NCBI GenBank assembly: GCA_009746045.1
Contig: RPFO01000130.1
Location: forward strand, 1,438,913-1,485,052
From: Mesostigma viride
Lineage: Eukaryota; Streptophyta; Mesostigmatophyceae; Mesostigmatales; Mesostigmataceae
Length of the DNA stretch: 46,140 bases
Reading direction: 5' to 3'
Shown: piece by piece, positions 31,471 to 40,809 of the stretch
How the letters are laid out: every line of letters starts with the position of its first letter
Position numbering within the stretch: position 1 is the first letter of the stretch
The notes under the pieces: generated by a model
Told to the model about the DNA's origin: nothing
Database searches by the model: none
What the model saw: the letters and a program-made list of their open reading frames with translations, nothing else
Translations under genes and position numbers: made by a program

Positions 31471-31524
31471 CTGTTTTAACCAAGGGATAAAGTAAATTTG
31501 CAAGTAACATATTCATAAAGCCTC

Positions 31525-31960
31525 AGAATCGTGGTTCTCTGAACATAGTTTCTTTATAGTGAGATGGAAGGGTAGCCGCTATAGCTAGGTTATTGGGTTC
31601 ACGTGACATACCTTTTGAGGCCGGTGCGGCCTGATCCGGATCAGTCGTGGCCAAAGCTTTGGCCAGTTTTTCTTGGCCAGGTGGCAGGAGCTACGTTGAG
31701 ATATAAACCTGCCACTGTCTAGGTTTCTTGGCTCATGGCGTAGTGATTAACTAGATCTAGATTCTTTCTCTCACGCAATATGTGACCTAATAGCCCCGGC
31801 AGCCTTACGTAAGCTGCCGGCAATTAGAACGCCACATTGCGTCATTTGTTCAGACGCAACATTTGCGTGGCGAAAAAATGCCGTCCGGGCCAAGGCCGCA
31901 TGACACGCAAAAAAGGACAAAAACAAACCCACCTAGCTAAGGTCGGCCTCTTTTCTTTTC
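31525..31960 (+). repeat. left direct repeat (A1), 436 bp
   Basis: No difference seen from 36429-36864 by eye. It carries clustered palindromes: CTGATCCGGATCAG (31631-31644), GGCCAAAGCTTTGGCC (31649-31664), CTAGATCTAG (31751-31760), and a near-perfect hairpin CCGGCAGC...GCTGCCGG around TTACGTAA (31796-31820). Confidence 0.95.
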
Positions 31961-32047
31961 ACGAGGGCGGCGACAGCAAGCCAGGGGAAACGAACCTCTG
32001 GTTTGACGAACCTGTACTGTCGGAGCCATTTTTGGCCCTGAGCAGCA

Positions 32048-33102
32048 ATGCCGAAGGGGCGCAAAGCTACAGGAGGGCAGGCAGCGCGCGGGGAGGACGG
32101 GACGCCCACACCGCGGGCTGCTGCCGCCAGTCACGCGCCAGTCGCCTTCAGCGCCAAAAAGAAGCAGCTCGCCACTCTGCTCGCCAAGTGCATCAGCCCC
32201 GCAGAGGCGGTGGGGGCAGTCGAGCAGGTCTTCGGTGCCGAGGACTGGGTGACGGACGCCAGCTCGTGGAGCTCGAGCCAGCTGAAGTCTGTCGTGCAGT
32301 TGCTGGCCGATCACGTTGATGTTGGCGACGTGTTGGACGCACGTGACCCAAACGGAACGTTGGTGGCAAAACTGCTGGCCGTGGCAGATCTCGCGGCGGA
32401 CGAGGAGGAGGATCAGGCGCTGCCACCAACGACACCTGCGCAGCGAAAAATGGCCAAGCCGAAAGGCGCGGCCAAGGTTTCGGCAGGTGGGGGGGCTGTC
32501 GGAAAGGAAATGAGGGCGAGGTTGGCGACATTCGTTGGGGCACCTCCGGAAACCGAAAATCAGGACGACGAGGAGGACGAGGAGGGGGAGGTCGCAGCCG
32601 AGAAATTCATGCAAGGTTTGAAGGCAGCGCTGGGAGGAATGGAGGGGGCGGGAAGCCACTTCAAGGCCTCGAAAGGGGTGGCGCTGCCAAGCCGAGCCAA
32701 GAGCGTGAAATATCGGGTTTCGGAGCGGGTGCTGCCGGGGGTGTTGGAGGACGCCAGCGACAATGGGATGGGAATCCGGTCGTGGGTCATGACGGTAAAG
32801 CCTGGAAATTGGCGGAACATGGAGAACAGGAAAATTGTCATGAACATTGCATTGGCCATGGACACCCTTCTCAAGGAGCTGGGCTCAGCAGCCGGGGAGC
32901 TTGTGGGCATGGAGTACCTAATGAGGGTGGTGGCGGCCTTGCTGCAGGTGGAAGGGCAAGGAGGGGGGGGTGGAAGGTGGCCAGCCACCTCCTGCCATTG
33001 GGGGAGGAGGCTGCACTGTCAGCCACCCCGGCTGTCAAGGCAGCTCTCCAAACTGCCATCCTCTTGGACAAGCTCAGCAAGGCTCAACAAGTAGGGAAAT
33101 AG
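32048..33102 (+). CDS. gag-like protein of the YR retrotransposon
   Basis: The ATG at 32048 (MPKGRKATGGQAARG) is the first after the left repeat. The protein is ~350 residues: a basic N-terminus, a helical Ala/Leu-rich segment (KKKQLATLLAKCISPAEAVG), an acidic patch (ENQDDEEDEEGEVAAEKF) and a C-terminus that reads WKVASHLLPLGEEAALSATP then AVKAALQTAILLDKLSKAQQ. To reach this natural C-terminus the frame must shift at a G8 run (32963-32970); otherwise it runs into shadow sequence. No zinc knuckle is seen. Its role as a nucleocapsid-like protein is inferred from position. Confidence 0.65.
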
Positions 33103-36100
33103 AATCCCAGCGGGACCGCTCCCTTTTCCCGCTGCCATACCCACTTAGGCCAGCGTACACCGCGTGGGGCAGGGTGAGATCGGCACGCCGGCGACAGCGT
33201 GCCACGCGCCGCCACCGCGAGTACACACTGCAATGCAAGGTAGTGCGTTGGCTTAATTGGCTGTGGGGAGGGGGGCAAGACCCTCCTCCTAACCCTAGAG
33301 GGGCGTGCTCTAAGGGGAGGGAGGAGGCCCTTGCGAGGGTCAAGAGGCACTGCACCTGGCACAGTCGCCGCGTAGGGGGCGTTGCGACAGGCCAGGAGCA
33401 AGAAGGTGCTGATGCAATATATGGGAAGCAGAATAAGTATGAACAACTGCGCGCGGACGCGGTGAGTCTACCAAAGGCGGAGGTGGCGGGGAAGGCACGG
33501 CTGCTCGACCTGTTGGCTATGCGGCCGAGCTGGCGGGAGATATATGCCAGCGAAGAGAACTGCATCAAGCCAGCGGTCGTGGCGAGCGCAAAGTATTGGA
33601 ATGTGCCCAAGCCCAGCCGGGGATGCTCCATGGCTGAATGGGGCAAGCTCATGAGCCGGGCAGCGGGCGTGGGCATGGTGGCGTTCCGGGAGAGGCGGCC
33701 CAAGTGGGTGGATGGCTGCTTTGGAGTGGCCAAGGGGGTGGGTGAGCTTCGGTTCATCGTCAACAGGAAGCTGGGCAACCTGCTGTGGGTGGACCCCCCA
33801 AGATCCTGCTACCCCACCTGGGCATCCTCGTGGAGGTCTACATCAAAGGCTGGTGCTACTGCGCCAAGAGCGACCTCGTGTCATACTACTATTCCATCGA
33901 GGTGCCCGAGTGGTGGTGGGACTACCAAGGGCTTCCTAGTGTGTGGTCGACTAGCGTAGGTCTGGCAGGGCCCAGGCGGAAGGTGTGGCCCGTGCTCAAG
34001 GTGCTGGCCATGGGACATTCCCATGCGGTGGCGCTGGGGGAGGCCATCCATGAGATGGTGCTCTACATGACCGGTGCCCTGGATCCGAGGCGCCAGGTCA
34101 ACTACCTCTCAAGCGCAGGTGAGCTCACCTTGGTGCGCGACGAGTGTGGCCAGCCACTGCGCTTGGCCATCGAGTACAAGGAGGAGCGCGCCGGGGAGCT
34201 TCAGATTGACCTGGAAAACCCCCCTGCCCCCATGCTGTCCATCACTATTGATGACTTGGTGGCCAGCAACGGGCGGACCTGCGAGGCGGTGAACCAGCTC
34301 ATCACGCGCGCTATTGAGGAAGGCTACCTCCCTAACAACCTTGTGCCGTCTAAGGAGAAGACTAAGATGGCGAGCCTGGAAGGGGACGAGCTAGAAGCCC
34401 TAGGGGTGGTGCACCGACGGAACGGCGTGCTGGAACCAACGGTCAAGCAGCTCAACCTTGTGATCGCCCACACGCAGGCTATACTCACTCGAGGCCGAGC
34501 TACGGCCGAGGGGCTGGCTGCCGTCTTGGGGCGGTGGTTGTGGCTGCAGATGTTAAGCCGCAGCTGCTTGTCCATTTGGCAGCAATGTTTCAAATTCATC
34601 AGCCTGCAAGGGTGGGGGCAGCGATCCTGGGTGCTGTGGGCCGGGGTGCGGGAGGAGTTAGAGTGTGCCCTGGCCTTGGCTCCCATGCTAAGGGTTGACC
34701 GAAGCGCACCTTTGGCCCGTGAGGTGGTTGCATCTGACGCGTCCACCTACGGGCAAGGTGTCGTGTACGCAACCATGGAGCCGGGCGATGTGACGGAGCT
34801 GGCGAGGGCACGAGAGGTGCGGGGGTACCCGACTTTGCTCATACCAAGTGAGGTGGCCTACGCTGGCCCTAGGCCACTGAGCGCGCGGGCGCAACAAGCA
34901 ATCACTAGCCAGCAATGGCGGGTTGGGGTCCGGAGTCGTTGGCGGGATCCGGGGATGCACATCAACGAGAAGGAGGTGCGGGCTGCAGTGAAGGGCGTGG
35001 AGAGGAGTGCGCGCAGCTTGGCAAACCGAGGCAAGCGGGTGGTGAGGTTGGTGGACTCCACCGCGGCGTTGGGCTGCTTGGCTAAGGGGCGGTCCTCATC
35101 CCACAAGCTCAACAAGCAGTGCCGCCGCTTGTGCGCGCTGACCCTCGCCACGGGGAGTCGTTCCCAGTGGGTGTGGACGCCGAGTGCACTTCAACCAGCC
35201 GATGGCGTTTCTCGCGGCCAATCCATGGCGACTTTCTTGGCAGGCTGGGTGCGCGACCTGACCGCGGAAGGCATCCATCCTAACCCGGGGCCCCCTGCAC
35301 CTGTTAGCTACCTTCCATTGCTAGAGGGGAAAGTAAAGCCGGCTACTTTGCTGGCCTACCGTCGTGGTCTTGATTCCCTCTTGACTTGGTGGGAGGCTGG
35401 TGGGCGGGCGGACGGGTCATCGTCACGAGCTGACACCCTTGAGGAGACATTTTGTGCGTATGTCGCCTGGGCTCATTTTCGGGGGTACAGCCGCCAAGTG
35501 TGTGTCAATGCCTTGATGGGGTTGCAACTTTATTATCCCGGTATGGTGAAGCGGTGGGACTTGGCCCGTGGCGTCCTCGCTGGGTGGAAAACACTTGTGC
35601 CCCCCCGTGCCCCTCCTCCCATTCCATGGGAGGCGGCGTTTGCACTTGCCAGCACGATGGTCATGCAAGGTCAGCGCCTTGCGGGCCTGCTGGTTGTCAT
35701 CGTGTTCCGCCATTACCTGCGAATCTCGGAGGCGCTGAACCTCCGTGTTGGCCATGTGCGCCTCCAGCCTGACGTTCGGCTTGGGCCGGCTCAACGGGGC
35801 GCCCTACTGCTGAGGTCTACCAAGACCTCTAAGGGCAAGACTCAGTCAGTGGTGGTAGAAGATGTGATGTCTGAAACCATCCTCCGTCACTGCATCGCGG
35901 GTAAGCACGCTTGGGAGGCCGTGTTCCCTTTCACCTACCCGCAATTCCGGCGCATTTGGCAGGCTGCGAGTCAGGCCTTGGGGGTCGCCCAGATTTTCAC
36001 CATTCACGGGCTGCGGCATGGAGGTGCCACTCACGATTTCCTCGCGGGTCGCAGCATGGGGGACATCCAGGGCCGGGGGCGCTGGCTTAGCAGCTCCACG

Positions 36101-36223
36101 GTTGCCCATTATGTGGGCTTGCACCGCAGTTTGGAGGTGCAGCTGCCTGAGGTTATTCTTCGGGCCATGGCCGCCTGCCCCCCTCGGGCCTGGCGGGCTA
36201 TTTTGAAATTGCCCTCCACCTAA
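32970..36223 (+). CDS. YR retrotransposon polyprotein: reverse transcriptase - RNase H - (2A-like) - tyrosine recombinase
   Basis: The first part is in one frame: an N-terminal region with no clear ATG, then RT fingers VDGCFGVAKGVGELRFIVNR. It shifts by one base at a C6 run (33794-33799) into the second frame (33785-36223, 812 codons). In second-frame numbering: RT motif A KSDLVSYYYSI (D30); the metal-binding pair in LSITIDDLVASN (D156, D157); RNase H D318 (VASDAS), E397 (HINEKEVRA), D424 (RLVDSTAA), D473 (PADGVSRG); the motif GIHPNPGP at 496-503; an alpha-helical core-binding region ~515-600; recombinase R646 (LRISEAL), H741 and R744 (HGLRHGGAT), W767 (GRGRWLS) and Y776 (VAHYVGLH). Together these copy the RNA and integrate a DNA circle. 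All catalytic residues are present, so only the C6 shift stands against activity. Confidence 0.88.
35264..35293 (+). other. 2A-like ribosome-skipping motif in the polyprotein
   Basis: Encodes AEGIHPNPGP, with N500-P501-G502-P503 at 35282-35293. NPGP preceded by a G-I/V-x-x pattern is the core of 2A peptides. The usual Glu of 'DxExNPGP' is His here. It lies in the linker between RNase H and the recombinase. Confidence 0.6.
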
Positions 36224-36428
36224 TTTGGTTGTTCATTTCTCTGTCATTATGCTAGGTTCTTTGCCCCTGGCATGGATCGCCAGGGAGGGATATAAGGGTA
36301 AGGCTAGCCTTTGCCAAGCAATAAGTGTTCCCATGAGCATCGGCGGCCGGGATGTGGCCTGCCTTTTGTATGTGCTCCACTCATTGTTTTAATAAAGAGT
36401 CTGGTTACCCTGGAGTTCCACGGTTAAT
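36224..36428 (+). promoter_or_regulatory. 3' region of the YR element with polyadenylation signal; B1 candidate
   Basis: Between the polyprotein stop and the right repeat. AATAAA occurs at 36391-36396, after tcattgttttaat. The small relative's B1 also contains cttattgttttaat at a similar distance from its A2, and both B-type segments end ...aat before AGAA, suggesting homologous B1 regions. Confidence 0.5.
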
Positions 36429-36864
36429 AGAATCGTGGTTCTCTGAACATAGTTTCTTTATAGTGAGATGGAAGGGTAGCCGCTATAGCTAGGTTATTGG
36501 GTTCACGTGACATACCTTTTGAGGCCGGTGCGGCCTGATCCGGATCAGTCGTGGCCAAAGCTTTGGCCAGTTTTTCTTGGCCAGGTGGCAGGAGCTACGT
36601 TGAGATATAAACCTGCCACTGTCTAGGTTTCTTGGCTCATGGCGTAGTGATTAACTAGATCTAGATTCTTTCTCTCACGCAATATGTGACCTAATAGCCC
36701 CGGCAGCCTTACGTAAGCTGCCGGCAATTAGAACGCCACATTGCGTCATTTGTTCAGACGCAACATTTGCGTGGCGAAAAAATGCCGTCCGGGCCAAGGC
36801 CGCATGACACGCAAAAAAGGACAAAAACAAACCCACCTAGCTAAGGTCGGCCTCTTTTCTTTTC
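36429..36864 (+). repeat. right direct repeat (A2), 436 bp
   Basis: Matches 31525-31960 throughout. It is followed by ccgctgttaat, which resembles only the last ~11 bp of the B1 candidate (ccacggttaat). Confidence 0.95.
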
Positions 36865-36937
36865 CCGCTGTTAATTAACATCGCGCTGCAGAATGACGTT
36901 GCGACTTTATTGCGTCACAAAATCCAAACACGCTTAC

Positions 36938-38460
36938 CTCCCCTGCTGGTCGGGAAACCACTACCTCCTTCTTCACGTATCTGAACCAATTTAGTAGTTC
37001 TGTTGAATTCTTGTCCCGGTCACACAACACCCAGTCTTTGATGCCACACCGGGACTCGGGACACGAGTTCTCCATACATGCCCTCTTCAGAATGCGAAAG
37101 ACAGACCCCTCCTCCATGGATGGGTCCCCTACCCTTGGCACCCCTTCCTCATCCTCCACGATCCTCTCATTTATTTCAAGATCGTCAAGGTCTTGCCCCT
37201 GCCATTCATCTTCCGTCACATTATTGTCCCCTCCCTCCTCTTCGTTTCTCGCCGAGTTTGCCCCACACCCCAGCTCACTACCCCCATCCGCCTCCGCCAC
37301 ACGGCAATGGAAGTGCTTCACCCATTCGGTAGTGTGCAGGCTTTCGAACAACCCGCACGTGCCGTCAGGCAATCTCGCCCTTGAACATCCCTCACACTCG
37401 TCGCCGCACTTGCAGTTCTTGCCGTGCTTCGCCTTGCAGTACCTAGTCCATGCCGCTACCTTCGACTGCATGACCGTATGCGTCTCACAGGCGCACACGT
37501 TTCTCTCCTTCCACTTCCCCTTGACGGTTTTGGGCGTACTTGCAGAAAGTCGTATATCCGACATGGATGCCGACATCCTTATCATACTGCGGACTTTTCT
37601 TGTCCCAGTACGTGTGCTCCGCTAAAAACTTGAGATATATGTCCTCCTTCGACGTGAGGTAGAAGTAGGCCCCTTGGACACCAACCAAAATCGCACGATT
37701 GCCAACTCGTTCGTGCGTCTTTATGGTATCCCTCTTTGGGGCGAAGCGCGCGAGTTCTCCTCATCAGTCCAAGCCTGCGCGATCGACTCGATTACAAATT
37801 GGGGCAACTTCCTCTTCTTTCGCGCCAGCGCACGCGTCAGGAACTCCACCTTCTGTTGCTTCCTGATCGCCCGAACTTTGAGAATGGTCTTCGCGGGGAC
37901 ACCCGTCATTCTCTCCAACTCTGCCGCCGAAAACTCCTTCTCGATGTCGTCCCCACAAAAAAGAGTTGACACCAAAATGATCTTGACGTCTCTGTCATGG
38001 TCGGATTTCGACAGGTCGTCAAAAAGGGCGATCAGCCGAGCCACCCAAGACCTCGACAGTTGTGCAAGCCGCTGCTCATCAAAGAGCTTGGCCACCGGAA
38101 TGTCAAAATGCTCCGCCTTGAGCTCGTCAGCCCTCTTATTGAAGCCATCAACAATCTCCTCAAAAGAGGCCCGCTTGGTAGATTCATTCCTCATGTGATG
38201 AACTACGTTGTACGCCTCATCAGCAAGATGAGTCCCCACAACAGACTTCTTCTCGGCGTACTGGCCAGGCCTTTTGGATGTCTTCCTGACGGCGGGCGAG
38301 GTGCTGCGGTTCTCATTCCCGAAACTTCTTTTCGAGCTGTTTTTCAGATCCGCTGCAAGGGGCCTCGGTGTCCCGATGCTTAAGTTGTGGGCATTGAGTC
38401 GATTAGCAAAGCCGCCACGCAAGGAGGAGGAGGTTGGCGAAAGAAACACCCGTTCCCGTG
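36938..38460 (-). CDS. transposase-like gene, N-terminal exon (two frameshifts)
   Basis: The acceptor is tgttactgcag (38466-38461) and the donor gtaagc at 36937. It begins RERVFLSPTSSSLRGG and runs in one frame to AWTDEENSRASPQR. It shifts at a mixed homopolymer (about 37735), continues DTIKTHERVGNRAILVGVQG then FLAEHTYWDKKSPQYDKDVG and VGYTTFCKYA, and shifts again at 'gcccaaaacc' (about 37545) to KTVKGKWKERNVCACETHTV. A Cys cluster CKAKHGKNCKCGDECEGCS follows, then an acidic segment. The 'FCKYA...VCACETH' block precedes the catalytic exon, as in relatives of the family. Further N-terminal exons beyond 38466 were not found. Confidence 0.6.
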
Positions 38461-38504
38461 CTGCAGTAACAAAAAGAAATTCACGGAAAATTAACATATA
38501 AGCA

Positions 38505-38528
38505 GGGGTCACTCCGCGAAATGACCCC
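38505..38528. repeat. palindrome upstream of the transposase exon
   Basis: GGGGTCACTCCGCGAAATGA then cccc; a diverged family member in the presumed intron. Confidence 0.65.
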
Positions 38529-38600
38529 ACCTTCTTCGCAGATACAAAAGAATCTCATTTGCGAAGCAAATAAAGAGAAAGTCAAACTTCATGAAATTTT

Positions 38601-38622
38601 GGGTAGCTCTGCGGAGCGACCC
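38601..38622. repeat. palindrome
   Basis: GGGTAGCTCTGCGGAGCGAC then cc. Confidence 0.75.
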
Positions 38623-38673
38623 TTGCGAAGTTACACATAAGTTTTAAGGCCTTTTCGTATGGAACTGAGAAGA

Positions 38674-38693
38674 GGTCGCGCTGCAGCGCGACC
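38674..38693. repeat. perfect 20-bp palindrome
   Basis: GGTCGCGCTGCAGCGCGACC, identical to its own reverse complement. It is the most symmetrical member of the family. Confidence 0.95.
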
Positions 38694-38799
38694 AAGATTT
38701 GCATCATTGGAAACACACCTTCCCGGCTCATTTTTCAGGCGTGTCGTGTCGTTGCCGAGGTACCTGGATGATCACACCAAGACAGGACAACACGAAAGA

Positions 38800-39340
38800 A
38801 GTATTCATGGAATTATTTAAGATTCTAATAAATAAAATTAAATATTGTACATAATTTTTATATTTATTAATGTTTAATTATGTAGCTGAAATATGGAAAG
38901 TATTTATTGGTATTTATATAGTTTTGATTAGTATTTAGTACTATTTCTATTTCAATCATTATTGTTTAGATAGAAGAAATATGAACTGGACAGACTAGCT
39001 ATCTATAATACTAAATATTTTCTACTCATTGTATGTAAAAAAGAGTGATGTGCATAATTATATGTTATATTGTCATAGAATTTTATCTATATTTTAAATT
39101 TGTATGGCATTAATTTATCTAGTACTAGAAATATATATAAAAAACTAGTACAGTAAGTTAGCAATAAAAAGGAAAATATATTTAATAAATATTAGAAAGA
39201 ACATATATCATATTCATAACAATAATCATAATAATAAGCATGAAAGTTGGACAGCAGAAAGTTTAAATATATTGGCTAGAATGTTAATATATATTAAAAA
39301 TATAATTACTTACAGCAGAGTGAAATCACTCAAACTAAAG
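38800..39340. other. strongly AT-rich stretch, no gene recognised
   Basis: About 540 bp dominated by A/T with only scattered G/C, in sharp contrast to its surroundings. An organellar-DNA insertion or AT-rich spacer are the options; no organellar gene was recognised. Confidence 0.6.
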
Positions 39341-40308
39341 CAAACGCCCAGCTATAAACCTATATACAGAGCCATGTCAAAGCTCTATACTACGATAAGA
39401 CCAATGGAAACGCCTAACGGGAGGAACCTAATAGCCCTGCTGCACCGCAAAATCAGCCCGCGTACGGCGGAGTATGTTAATATATATGCCCATACATTTA
39501 CTATACACGATTTATTATTATATTTATTAGTATACCCCAAAAGTTCTGCATTCGAAATTTTTGCCATACCACGTGGCAGTAGGCACGTCGCTTTCCAGAG
39601 TGACGACTAGTGATAATATGACAGGTGATCTCTCAGACGACGTGCAAAAAAGCACCGGGCTCACGCTAGAATCGAACCGAGGACGTAGTTATACACAGCA
39701 GCATGGTGACGCCCGAATCCAAACATCCCGATTGCCGCGTCAAATTTTGTGCGTGTTGTTCCTTTTTATACCTGCGGGACCGTGAAGACCGACGCTTGGA
39801 TTACGTCACATTGTGAGTCGTCCAATCCGCATGCTCGGTTTGTCAATAAGAATAATCTAGACCCGCGTTTCGCCTCGTTGGCCGAATGGCGAGCATGCCA
39901 CGTTTTCCGTCCTGAACGCCGGTTACGCTGGGCCGTTGACAGGGGTCGCTCCACGGACGATCGGTCACAACAGCTGTTGGGTTTCGAAAACCGCACCACC
40001 ACTGCTGCCGCCATAGCTGTTTTCTGTAATAATCATCGCTGCCTAGCTGAAGATGGTGAGGAATCTGCCGCCTCAACTCGCCGCCATAATGAAAAAGGTG
40101 CATCAACAGCGCAGTCTTTTTTGATGTCGAGCGTGATGTTTGTTGCTATGCCTTCAAATGGTCCGGTTAGTTTATAGCTAGCCCAATTCTAATCGTGGTC
40201 CTGTTCAATGCCGTTTTTCCCCCTTCCTGATTTATGCGTGCAGGTAAATGTGCAACGAACCCCTACTTACTCGCGCGAGCAGGGTGGCGTCTATGATGCC
40301 CTTTTGTA
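39341..40308. other. no recognisable gene
   Basis: Open frames on both strands (for example + 39749-40177 and - 39766-40014) overlap and neither has a motif I know. The minus frame (FSKPNSCCDRSSVERPLSTA) is no better supported than the plus frame. Confidence 0.35.
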
Positions 40309-40809
40309 GTCCTCAGCCAGCGATATGGCTTGTTTTTTCGTGTTGGTCCTCAGCCAGCGACATGACTTCTTTTTTCTGGTTGGTTCTCGGCCAGCGATAT
40401 GCCTTCTTTTTAAGGGTTGGTCCTCAGCCAGCGACATGGCTTCTTTTTTCGTGTTGGTCCTCAGCCAGCGATATGCCTTCTTTTTTAGGGATTGGTCCTC
40501 AGCCAGCAATATGTTTTCTTTTTTCGTGTTGGTCCTCAGCCAGCGACACGGCTTCTTTTTAAGGGTTGGTCCTCAGCGAGCGACCAGAGTATATTTTCGT
40601 ATTGGTCCTCTGCCAGCTAAATGTTTTCTTTTTTCGTGTTGGTCCTAAGCCAGCTAAATGTTTTCTTTTTTCGTGTTGGTCGTCAGCCAGCGATATGTTT
40701 TCTTTTTTCGTGTTGGTCGTCAGCCAGCGATATGTTTTCTTTTTTCGTGTTGGTCCTCAGCCAGCGATATGGCTTCTTTTTTTCGTGTTGGTCCTCAGCC
40801 AGCGATATG
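40309..40809. repeat. 37-bp array, ~13 copies
   Basis: The unit is GTCCTCAGCCAGCGATATGG plus cttcttttttcgtgttg, with substitutions and small indels in the T run. It runs directly into the 30-bp array. Confidence 0.95.

Larger units (their letters stand above)
31525..36864 (+). mobile_element. tyrosine-recombinase (DIRS/Ngaro/PAT-type) retrotransposon, 5.3 kb
   Basis: Bounded by two 436-bp direct repeats that I read as identical (31525-31960, 36429-36864), so the insertion is young. Inside are a gag-like ORF and a polyprotein with reverse transcriptase, RNase H and a tyrosine recombinase; there is no DDE integrase or endonuclease. This replaces integrase chemistry with recombination of a circular intermediate and explains the absence of a visible target-site duplication. 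It lies antisense to, and within an intron of, the minus-strand transposase gene (intron 31471-36937). A B2 repeat expected to the right of A2 is not evident. Confidence 0.88.
26837..38693 (-). mobile_element. probable large DNA-transposon locus carrying two nested retroelements
   Basis: The minus strand holds a multi-exon DDE-like transposase (38460 to 29715) and a small unknown gene (27311 to 26837). Members of one palindrome family lie in and between them (27384, 29685, 30522, 30641, 38505, 38601, 38674). A 5.3-kb YR retroelement sits in one transposase intron and a 1.8-kb relative lies downstream. I could not identify terminal inverted repeats, so the outer limits are placeholders. Confidence 0.45.

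Noticed and set aside
31525-36864. Classical LTR retrotransposon
   Set aside because: The repeats do not begin TG or end CA, there is no target duplication, and the polyprotein ends in a tyrosine recombinase instead of a DDE integrase.
37011-37625. 204-codon plus-strand ORF
   Set aside because: Antisense of the transposase exon; Ser/Pro-rich with no motif, while the minus strand has Cys clusters and family blocks.
39660-39730. Possible tRNA (GGTTCGATTC on the minus strand)
   Set aside because: Only a T-loop-like word; the stem does not pair and the potential acceptor ends are about 58 nt apart, too short for a tRNA.
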